In this document: one piece after another, positions 56,301 to 61,925 of the stretch | How the letters are laid out: the number at the start of each line of letters is the position of its first letter | How positions within the stretch are numbered: the stretch's first letter is position 1 | The notes under the pieces: model-generated | The model's database searches: none | Seen by the model: only the letters and a program-made list of their open reading frames with translations | Told to the model about the DNA's origin: nothing | Source of the DNA: Flabesymbios commensalis | Lineage: Eukaryota > Annelida > Polychaeta > Terebellida > Flabelligeridae | Length of the DNA stretch: 64,000 bases | Assembly: GCA_964017125.1 (NCBI GenBank) | Contig: OZ024904.1 | Coordinates: 684,152 to 748,151 of the forward strand | Direction of reading: 5' to 3' | Position numbers and translations under genes: made by a program

Positions 56301-59300
56301 AGATAATCCCGACTGGAAACAATACAAAATAGGAGGGGGCAGTGACTATTCAAGGCTCGTCGCTATTTTTATGTAATGCTGTGCCCCTGTCTACAATCAG
56401 CAGGATACTAATTGCCCCGTTCGATTCACACCGATCTTAAAATAGTTCAGTGCTTCGGAACGCCATGAATTGATAGCAGTAGAGTTGCTCGTAACGCCTA
56501 AACTCTATCAATCCATCAGTGTGCTTTCACATTATTTTACTCCTAGCTACGCCCCTGCCAGTGTTTAATTATACTCACGCAATCAGCGACGTATTTATTT
56601 CTACCAAAAATATCTATATCGGATGGAACACATAATTCTTTACCTTAGATTCAGTCCCTTATACATTGTCAATATCTATATTTATATTTCCCGCGGTCAA
56701 AAAACCTGACTGCTTATAGTGAAATCAACATTGTCCAGCTAAGTTGTCTGGAGGTGTGGGGGCTCATGCAAAAACTTATTAAAAAATATTTTTCATCCAA
56801 CATTAATTTTAAAATAAACAATGGTGATCTGATAAATAAAATACTTTCTCGGCAAAAAAACACATTGCGAAACTAAGAGCTAAGCAATAGGCTATTGTGG
56901 CTGCCGGGTGTTTTGGCCAACACCATGTCATAAACAGCCCTCATTGACAACCATCATCTCTATCATAGAAGGAAACTGGAAACTTACATTCTAAGAGTGT
57001 GTCTTTTATCAGGTAACTGCTGCAATGCACCGATTTAAAATGGATAAGATTGTACACTGCGTTCACGAATATGGACACACAAACAAAATGAAAATCGATT
57101 TGTCCACAATACCATTGGGAAGAGAGGCAGACACATGGATATAACATTTGAGCAATGATATTCATGTGTATGAATTGCCCCAGACTACACAGTCATGTTT
57201 ATTCGTAATGAGTCAAATCCTTTAAGCTGACTTCGAATGTGTCTTTGTAATAAATTACTCCAAAAGGAAGTAATTTACAACTTCTAAGCTGACTTCAGTC
57301 ATTTAATTACAGTATCATGCTAATTGTTAGTTGATCTGTGATGACTGAAGTAGGCTTTATCATTATGCTGACTATAGATTTAAACAGGGATTGTTGCTGA
57401 ATCGCTGCGCAAACTGACCTTCACCCTAAAGAGACTACAATATTCTGTAATGTTATTTTTGAAAAATGCGTTCTTCTTATTTTTTAGAAAACTGTTGTTT
57501 TTTTACGCTTAGCTCAGCATATTCAGGTAGTTAAAGTCATTTGATGTTCAATGACCCTTGTTAGGAAATGTTTGTTGTTACATTATTGATTTAGATACTT
57601 ATGTGATAGCCTAAGTGTTAATTCCAGCTAATAATTTGTTTAATGTTCTGTAAAACCTGTAAAATGTCAAGTAGCTTTAGTAATTGAATAAAAAAAACAT
57701 TATATGAATTGCGAAATGACAAATATTAACCGATCAAATATATTGTATGTTAACCTAACAAGTGAATTTCATACCTAACATTGTTGACAATAGCACCTGT
57801 ATAAGTATATTATTTTACTTACATTATTTCTCAAATAATGTAGATAAGAACAATCACATACTCGAGCAGATTTTGCATATAGGTATCGAAAAACACATTT
57901 GATGTAAAACATTATTCATTATCGTATTTCTGTTGAGATACAACACAAACTTAATGCAAGTTATATATTACAAGGTCGTATGTGCCACTTACAACAGTGT
58001 AATTTTAACTATCAAACAATTTGTAATTTTCACCATGTTTTTCTTAAATTTATTCTTATGGGATTGTCAGTTATTTGGAAAAAAATAATTTAAAAATCGG
58101 ATGCTCTAATTCCTATAGTTGTATCTGCACATACAACTATGTAATATTTTTGTTTTCCAATTTCACCTCTAATTTTTTATTTCTATAGCGTTGTATCTGC
58201 CACATACAACTGTCTAATTTTATGATTTTTTCTATAACGAATTAAGGCCAAAAACAATGCAAACTTACTAATTGCTTATAATAATGTAATACGTGAAACA
58301 TTTTGAGTCATTTAACAGTTTTGATTCTGGAAGTTGTATCTGCAGATACAACTCTATAATACTGACATTTTCACACATTTGACATTTTTGTCAATATTAT
58401 ATAGTCGTATGTGGTACATACATCGTTTAACCACTTTCTGTACAGAATACAATTTTATTGTCTGTTTTGCAGTTAAACATTACTGGAAAGTTATTAAAAC
58501 GTAAAATCAATTAATTCTGAAAAAAATCATACTTATATATTACACTGTCGTATGTGCACATACAACACTGTAATATTATGTATTATCATACACTGGCCAT
58601 ATTTTAAAATATTATAAGGTCGTATCTTTCTTCAATGCTTGTTGCTATGCAACGCTAAGGTGTGGTGCATTTTCTTGACATTGAACAAACGTCTGTTTCT
58701 TATGACTACAAAGGTTTTTTAAGACAATGCTGAAATATTACTACTTTTTTTATTATTAAGTTTTTTTTGATTATCTCGGAATATTGAAAACTGTAGATAC
58801 GACAGTATAATATCAGGGTGACGATCATAAGAAACATTTTGCAAATATATTTGTCTCTCACATTTAAGCAAACAGTTTTAAGAGTGATTGAAAAATAATA
58901 AAATATAGTTGTGTGTTTGAACTTAGTATCATCACTTATCATATAGTTATCATTGTAAAATACTGTCCAGGCTAATCCACAGGATTAAGTTTAGGAAACT
59001 GCCATTTTTTTAGTAAAAACTGCTATTCCTAGAAATGACCTTTGTACTTGAACACCCCTTAACCCTTACAGCACAGGGATCGACTTTAGACGTCAAAATC
59101 TGACGTTTAAAGTCGATCCCCGCACTGTAAGATGCGCTGTAAGAGTAAAAATATTTATAATGGCTGTAGACTCATAATATAGGTATTCAAAGGAAGCGGA
59201 AAGAGCTAACTAAGACATTTATGATGAATTCAAAATGAAATTGAGTCCTGTTGTCTAGTGCTACTGAACATGTTAAGAAACAGTTCCTTAGCTAGAGACC

Positions 59301-61207
59301 CATCCATTCATATTTTGAACAGGAATTTTTTGAGAGGGACGGGTGAAAAGATGAAGACTCCACCCATCATTTTTTCTGCTTTACAGTTAATGATCAAATG
59401 CTTGAATAGTGAGCCAAAACAGACTCCACAAACTGCACTGTATACTAACTCCTCCTCCTGAACCCTCGCCACATGCCGTCAAGTGAAGTCTAATTAAAAG
59501 AAATGAGTCATGTCTATTGTATACTGTTTTACTATAATATATAGAGATTTTTTTATCAAATTTCAATTTATTATTGATAATTTTTGGCAGCAAAAAATTG
59601 AGCCAGGAGATGTTCTGGATGAACTACTAGGAGAGGGGCTCAAGGACATTCCACAAGGGAAGGTGAGGCAACAAGTGCTGTTTGACACATTTTTTTCGTC
59701 ATCTTCAAAAGAAATTATATCTCTTAAAAACCACAGTTCAAACCATGCAAAGGAATATTCTATTTAAAGCCAGGATATAAAGATGTATTTTACACAGATT
59801 ATGCCATTTTTTCTCCCTCAATATATTTTTTTATTTTTTTTATTCACCTAAGTGACATCAAGAACATTATCATATCTTTCTATACTGTTTTTTTGACAAG
59901 ATTTGTTTTTTATGTAATTCTCACTTCAACATGTTTAACTTTTGGGTTATTTACATAATCACATAATTCTATTTAGATATCATCTAAGATGCAAGAACAT
60001 ACTTATCGGAGTGGAGAATGATTCTTTATTTACGTCAATGTATATCTCAGTTAACTAATAATTTAGTGAATTGTTTTTGACAGATTGGATGTGTTCTACA
60101 TAAAAATCGTGGCTTTCCAATCCGGCTTTCCCTGGTCAAGGTGAGTGATGATACATGCGATCTTGGGAAGTAAGGCAAAATCCAAACCCAATTCACACCT
60201 GAGCAGTGCTCTTTATAATATATGTATAGTTTGTTCTTTCCTGATGATACATTGTTAAAATGAAAATAAATCTGGGTTTTTTTTCATAAATTAATGATGT
60301 TGCAAATCTCAAGTAAGATACACAAATTCCAAATACCTTCTCATTGGACAAGTGTTTTTTTCTATTTTTATTTTATTTTTACTGCAGAATCACAAAATAC
60401 AATTTTATATTTTCAGTGTCGTCGCAGAGATGGAACATTTTTCCCTTCCATTTATGAGTTAATTAAGAAGGTTTACAGAATGACGCCTCAGCTGCAGCAA
60501 GTGATGAACACAGAGTGGGTGGAGCCTGTGAATACTCGATCACCGCCTCACGCTATGCTGGGTGAAGAGGAGGAAGATCACGTTCCTGTACATAACTCTG
60601 ACGACAGGTAAGATTCAGACAATAACACATATTTTCCTTTCACGGCCTCACTCCATGCTGGGTGGAGAGGAGGAAGATCACGTACCCGTACATAACTCTG
60701 ATGACAGGTAAGACTCAGACAATAATCACACATATCATCCCGATCACCGCCTCATGCCTTGCTGGGTGAAGAGGAGGAAGATCACGTACCCGTACATAAC
60801 TCTGACAACAGGTAACATTAACTCTTACAGCGCAGGGATCGACTTTACACGTCAGAATCTGACGTCTACAGACGTCAGATTCCGACGTCCAAGTTGATCC
60901 CCGCACTGAAAGAGTAAAAATATTTATACTGGCCGTAGACCCATAACATAGGTATTCAAATGAATCGGAAAGAGCTAACACAGACATTTATGATGATTTC
61001 CAAAAGTTTATTTTGTATAATTTGAGCCCCGTCAGAGCCATTTGATTCCAAGGCGGAATGAAATAGCAAATCACACTGGCTCAATTTGTATACAAACTAC
61101 TACTTTGCCTGACCAAACACACTCCATTACTATTATAAAATGATTATTATTATCTTTTCAGGGCTGTGTACAGTTGTTTGTATATTGGCCGGGCTGAGAT
61201 CGGCACA
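41313..61207 (+). CDS. RUN domain / PDZ-like / PTB-like adaptor protein, 14 exons, 3' end outside window
   Basis: Not matched to a named gene. Exons 41313-41349, 45886-45993, 47807-47903, 48355-48406, 49127-49234, 49994-50042, 51016-51074, 51391-51426, 51879-51931, 52245-52305, 59591-59662, 60084-60140, 60417-60607 and 61162-61207 join in frame to 342 residues. Residues 1-182 are a RUN domain (DDHRSLRAFCESLETVF, DYWSWISALA, GRGRLFLRLAL, GDEILSEILKSLLFQLTEAN, FLDLSWEMP). About 185-263 is PDZ-like: CKELGIRVEHIDG, KIEPGDVLDELLG and PIRLSLVK follow PDZ strand and helix order. An acidic linker (GEEEEDHVPVHNSDD) follows. AVYSCLYIGRAEIG looks like the first strand of a PTB domain. RUN domains usually bind Rab, Rap or Arl GTPases or motor adaptors. 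The first exon (12 codons plus one base) is the least certain. Confidence 0.85.
41421..43502 (+). mobile_element. LINE (CR1/L2-like), 5'-truncated, RT frame open
   Basis: An open frame of 520 codons runs 41425-42984 (DVISKLIGNLSIRKATGLDG onward). It has the RT palm motifs FDTVDH, GVPQGSILGPLLFLLYINDM and YADDSALL, then the C-terminal WFSGLQKIYQ, MWNRLPVHLR region. The 3'UTR ends in about four TAATC repeats, as CR1/L2-type elements do. The 5' part (endonuclease) is missing. It lies in intron 1 of the RUN gene, same strand, about 70 bp past the donor. No clear target duplication. The lack of stops suggests a fairly young copy. Confidence 0.93.
43503..44027. other. Gene-free intron sequence
   Basis: Low-complexity GACTCAGTCTC/CACAGTCTGAC motifs up to 43680 resemble the short flank left of the LINE (41395-41420), so the LINE probably landed in this simple sequence. 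Nothing further recognised. Confidence 0.5.
44028..44458. repeat. Family F foldback element, copy 3
   Basis: GAGCGCATGATTTTCGAAAA is mirrored by GAAAAACATGCGATCCTGGT; two AAAAGTTAGAC blocks face each other in the centre. Confidence 0.75.
44452..44832. repeat. Family F foldback element, copy 4
   Basis: CTATGACACAATTATCTGGA at the left end is mirrored by CAGATAATTGTGTCATAG at the right; this is the best preserved copy. Confidence 0.8.
44845..45246. repeat. Family F foldback element, copy 5
   Basis: ATAGTCGGATTCATATTAAT and TTAATATGAATCTGACTATA ends are inverted; internal arms are more diverged than in copy 4. Confidence 0.72.
45247..45786. other. Gene-free intron sequence
   Basis: A 17-G run at 45408 and nothing else. 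Confidence 0.5.
45787..45866 (+). repeat. Perfect 40-bp tandem duplication beside a splice acceptor
   Basis: AAATTATTTATAATTGAGGA plus TTGATAACAGTTTGAGTAAC occurs twice without a gap, ending 19 bp before RUN exon 2 and so covering the probable branch-point zone. Confidence 0.93.
45886..45993 (+). CDS. RUN gene exon 2
   Basis: The acceptor TTGTTTTCAG precedes (A)YIVEFRTNSPAIEDDHRSL and RAFCESLETVFRRGLK; donor AAAC|GTAAAT. Confidence 0.9.
46070..46275. repeat. Family B foldback element
   Basis: TTCACCCACTCGAAGTTGTG and its mirror, then TTTATTTCCCAGCAACTGTG and CGACTATAGTCGGGATTAGC. Confidence 0.78.
46276..46598. other. Gene-free intron sequence
   Basis: AT-rich; nothing recognised. Confidence 0.45.
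46599..46815. mobile_element. Family C hairpin element, copy 4
   Basis: Reverse of copies 1-3: CATCTTCATCCACGACAAG and its mirror come first, TGATGCTTTAATGCATCGTG and AAAGGGTTAA last. Confidence 0.82.
46816..47240. repeat. Family B element carrying a nested insertion
   Basis: CCTTTCACCGCGCTCAAACT start and GACTATAGTAGTTTTGTTCT, then, after the inserted element, ATTTATGTTTAAACATCAAG and TTTCAAGTGGGTGACAAAAT. It directly follows the family C copy. Confidence 0.72.
46897..47146. mobile_element. hAT-like MITE
   Basis: CAGGGCTTAGACACTAAC and GTTAGTGTCGAGCCCTG are inverted ends. TATTG is duplicated on both sides, and removing the 250 bp restores the family B sequence (GTTATTGGGAAC). GCCCAAAGGGC and CCCGGGCAATCGGGC inside. 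Confidence 0.82.
47451..47665. repeat. Family A element
   Basis: CTCTTAGTGCAGGGACCATC hairpin end left, AGCATTGTAAAGG end right; terminal TTAA worn. Confidence 0.75.
47807..47903 (+). CDS. RUN gene exon 3
   Basis: (Q)SGSIFGLTRKDYWSWISAL then AKQSSYNNSYEN, phase 1 in and phase 2 out (AACAG|GTTAATG). A different frame across it is also open, but only this one joins the neighbours. Confidence 0.88.
48355..48406 (+). CDS. RUN gene exon 4
   Basis: (R)INPSFCMVVDEVKRNKK between TGTGTCTTAG and GTAAGTCA. Confidence 0.85.
48490..48666. repeat. Family G MITE, copy 2
   Basis: ACAGTAGAACCTGCTATGAG and CTCATAGTACGTTCTACT ends inverted; GGCCTTTCAAGACAGGTGGC inside. Confidence 0.8.
48926..49121. mobile_element. 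Family C hairpin element, copy 5, next to a splice acceptor
   Basis: TCTTCATCCACTACAAGCC and its mirror. The right end stops after ATGATGCTTTGATG, about 20 bp short of the family terminus, and TTTAG|GTGAGC of RUN exon 5 follows at once. Confidence 0.8.
49127..49234 (+). CDS. RUN gene exon 5
   Basis: 36 codons: VSTMQGRGRLFLRLALQRKI then LCVPFEKMCNDPVFCQ; GRGRLFLRLAL is the RUN hallmark helix. The acceptor GATGTTTAG has little pyrimidine tract. Confidence 0.92.
49689..49922. repeat. Family B foldback element
   Basis: TTTTCAGTCACTTGAAGTTG perfectly mirrored by CAACTTCAAGTGACTGAAAA at 49831-49888; GTCGACTACAGTAGAC near the left end. Confidence 0.8.
49994..50042 (+). CDS. RUN gene exon 6
   Basis: TWYDPQMSIIGDEILS plus one base, acceptor TTTTCTTACAG, donor CAG|GTTCGA (weak). 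Confidence 0.85.
50092..50330. repeat. Family A element
   Basis: TTAA then CTCTTTCAGTGCGGGG; the GACGTC hairpin is partly doubled (two GTCTTTATAC blocks); the right end fades after GATGATTGTAAATTG. Confidence 0.78.
50331..51015. other. Gene-free intron sequence
   Basis: Nothing recognised. Confidence 0.45.
51016..51074 (+). CDS. RUN gene exon 7
   Basis: (E)ILKSLLFQLTEANFQLNTK, phase 1 to phase 0. Confidence 0.9.
51391..51426 (+). CDS. RUN gene exon 8
   Basis: A 12-codon microexon, NACFLDLSWEMP, between a long T-run plus CAG and GTAAGTG; it closes the RUN domain. Confidence 0.88.
51471..51667. repeat. Family A element
   Basis: CCCTTACAGCGCTGGGATCG start; the right end is worn after GATTAAAACCCTT. 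Confidence 0.75.
51723..51816. repeat. Short family A derivative
   Basis: TTAA, TTCTTTCAGTGCAGTGATCA, a GGACGTCTACGGACGTC hairpin and CTGCACTGAATGG: only the palindromic half of family A. Confidence 0.65.
51879..51931 (+). CDS. RUN gene exon 9
   Basis: IFRDYELVPCKELGIRV plus two bases (Glu), donor GA|GTGAGT; first strand of the PDZ-like domain. Confidence 0.88.
52070..52142. repeat. Family K MITE remnant
   Basis: TCGAATATTACCAGATCTAC plus AGTA matches the right end of the element at 30376. Confidence 0.55.
52245..52305 (+). CDS. RUN gene exon 10
   Basis: (E)HIDGYSLVVHADIKGVGYED, acceptor TATTTTTCAG, donor GAT|GTGAGT. Confidence 0.88.
52392..52870. repeat. Left subterminal motif cluster of the 6.4-kb element
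   Basis: Copies of the (T/G)CGTATNTG...CATACAAC motif at about 52409, 52541, 52590, 52636, 52786 and 52840, in both orientations, often preceded by TATAGT. Confidence 0.8.
53885..54175 (+). mobile_element. Dimeric tRNA-like SINE, copy 2
   Basis: Starts GGGCCCTAGGG. Unit 1 has TAGTGGTTAACACC and GGTTCGGTTCC; unit 2 has CCGAGAGGTAGCGTTCTCGG and GGCTCGAATTTCGAATCC; tail GCCCGATTCATTTCAATTT. The 11-bp duplication TGGTATAAGTG lies at 53874-53884 and 54176-54186. It is younger than the 6.4-kb element it sits in. Confidence 0.9.
54187..55011. other. Interior of the 6.4-kb element, no gene seen
   Basis: GGGACCCCTTGGGATGAGAC near 54313 and its complement CATCCCAAGGGGTCCC near 54855 are an inverted pair, so 54310-54875 may be another nested element; a family D-like core (CAACGCTGGGCCGACGGC) lies inside it. 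Confidence 0.5.
55012..55120. mobile_element. Family D hairpin
   Basis: CAACAAACACGATATGTTGA and TCAACGTCTCCTGTTTGTTG ends; GTTGGGCCAGCGTCGCAGAC centre. Confidence 0.82.
55156..55264. mobile_element. Family D hairpin
   Basis: CCCAGCAAACAAGATACATT and GTCAACGGCTCTTGTTTACT ends; 35 bp from the previous copy and in the same orientation. Confidence 0.8.
55491..55553. repeat. Tandem duplication with CRE-like sites
   Basis: TATACTACGACGTCACAGGC plus CGCGGCAG occurs twice, 32 bp apart. Confidence 0.88.
55596..55973. mobile_element. DNA element with about 24-bp inverted ends
   Basis: TAGGCCACACCAAATTAATT and AATTAATTTGCTGTGGCCTTA ends. The interior holds degenerate repeats of GGAGCGAGCGAAGAAGC-like motifs separated by A/T runs. 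Confidence 0.78.
55974..57959. other. Interior of the 6.4-kb element, no gene seen
   Basis: Frames up to about 75 codons only, none with transposase motifs that I recognise. Confidence 0.5.
57960..58823. repeat. Right subterminal motif cluster of the 6.4-kb element
   Basis: At least eight copies, including GTTGTATCTGCACATACAAC (58121), GTTGTATCTGCCACATACAA (58192), GTTGTATCTGCAGATACAAC (58335) and GTCGTATGTGCACATACAAC (58547). Each is itself a palindrome. Confidence 0.88.
59063..59240. mobile_element. Family A element, right end cut
   Basis: TTAA at 59059, CCCTTACAGCACAGGGATCG, hairpin GTCAAAATCTGAC, body to GACATTTATGATGAATTCAA; terminus missing. Confidence 0.78.
59241..59590. other. Gene-free intron sequence
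   Basis: Nothing recognised before exon 11. Confidence 0.4.
59591..59662 (+). CDS. RUN gene exon 11
   Basis: QKIEPGDVLDELLGEGLKDI then PQGK, acceptor TTTTTGGCAG, donor AAG|GTGAGG. KIEPGDVLDELLG is the PDZ 'GD.I..ING' strand. Confidence 0.9.
59663..60083. other. Gene-free intron sequence
   Basis: T-rich; nothing recognised. Confidence 0.4.
60084..60140 (+). CDS. RUN gene exon 12
   Basis: IGCVLHKNRGFPIRLSLVK, phase 0 both sides, donor AAG|GTGAGT; last helix and strand of the PDZ-like fold. Confidence 0.9.
60417..60607 (+). CDS. RUN gene exon 13
   Basis: CRRRDGTFFPSIYELIKKVY then RMTPQLQQVMNTEWVEP and an acidic tail GEEEEDHVPVHNSDD; donor ACAG|GTAAGA, Arg codon split. Confidence 0.92.
60540..60815 (+). 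repeat. Three tandem copies of the exon 13 end and its donor
   Basis: CATGCTGGGTG.AGAGGAGGA, AACTCTGATGACAG|GTAAGA and ACTCAGACAATAA recur with donors after 60607, 60707 and 60811. Spacings of 100 and 104 bp mean use of the outer donors shifts the frame. Confidence 0.93.
60822..61005. mobile_element. Family A element
   Basis: TTAA at 60818, CTCTTACAGCGCAGGGATCG, a long AGAATCTGACGTCTACAGAC hairpin, body to GACATTTATGATGATTTCC. It starts 10 bp after the third donor copy. Confidence 0.82.
61162..61207 (+). CDS. RUN gene exon 14 (last in window)
   Basis: (R)AVYSCLYIGRAEIGT, acceptor ATCTTTTCAG, donor ACA|GTGAGT, phase 0. Resembles the first strand of PTB domains (Y.V.YLG..E.G). Confidence 0.85.
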
Positions 61208-61925
61208 GTGAGTATATCATAATTTGGTTTGTCCCTTGGGGTTCTCGGATCATATATAAGCCTACATTTTTTTGTAGGTTTCTAACCTAATAAAATGCAA
61301 CTGAAATGTATCTAATATTTTGTGGTAAATGCTCCATCAATCAAATAATTGAAATTTGGAAGTGTCTATTTTCCAATAATATTCGACTATTTTTATTCAT
61401 CAGGGCCTCTCGCTAAAATTTGCAATGTTCCAAAATATGAACAGAGTGCGCATTGGATTTGATCAAACACCCTCCCCCTTAATACAAAGGACGGGACAAT
61501 CATGAGAAATTTGATAGCATACCCATTCTGTTTTTGATACAAAATTCGAAACCTTTAAACAAATCCTATGTGTCCAGGCATGCTGGATCTACGAATTGGA
61601 ACGGCAAACGGACAATGATGACGAGCCTGATTCGGATTTGCAGCCCCTCTGAACTTGGGAAACCGAGGATTTAGGCGCATAGAAGTTTTTCATTTTCATA
61701 TCTCTAGCTGATGTTTTCATAAATTTACAAAAAAAAATGGAAAGATCAGAAATTTTTATGTATCAGAACACAAAAAGTGCACAAAATTGCAAAACGTTAA
61801 TACAAAAGTGGTAGTCAACCACCCACCTACCAATACGTGCTTGTATCTTGGAACATTGTGAACTTTTGAGACAGCCCCTTAGAAGTGGAAACTACTTATG
61901 CTATTTCCAGCTTCATAACATAAAA
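61208..61925. other. Gene-free intron sequence
   Basis: Nothing recognised; no further RUN-gene exon found before the LINE. Confidence 0.5.

Larger units (their letters stand above)
52392..58823. mobile_element. 6.4-kb DNA element with perfect 30-bp TIRs and 7-bp TSD
   Basis: The first 30 bases (52392-52421, CGTCACCCTGATATTATACT...) are repeated exactly, inverted, at 58794-58823. ATCATAA is duplicated at 52385-52391 and 58824-58830. About 450 bp inside the left end and 850 bp inside the right end carry many copies of a GTCGTATGTGCACATACAAC-like motif. I see no transposase or other long coding frame, so it looks non-autonomous or gutted. Later insertions inside are a SINE (53885), two family D hairpins and a TIR element (55596). 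It fills 88% of RUN intron 10. Superfamily unassigned; 6-8-bp duplications fit several (Dada, P, Sola and others). Confidence 0.9.

Noticed and set aside
52392-58823. Virus-like or capsid-bearing large element
   Set aside because: No long coding frames and no polymerase, integrase or capsid-like sequence seen; only a TIR element without genes.
59258-59461. 67-codon frame as an extra RUN-gene exon
   Set aside because: No phase-compatible splice sites; exon 10 joins exon 11 directly.
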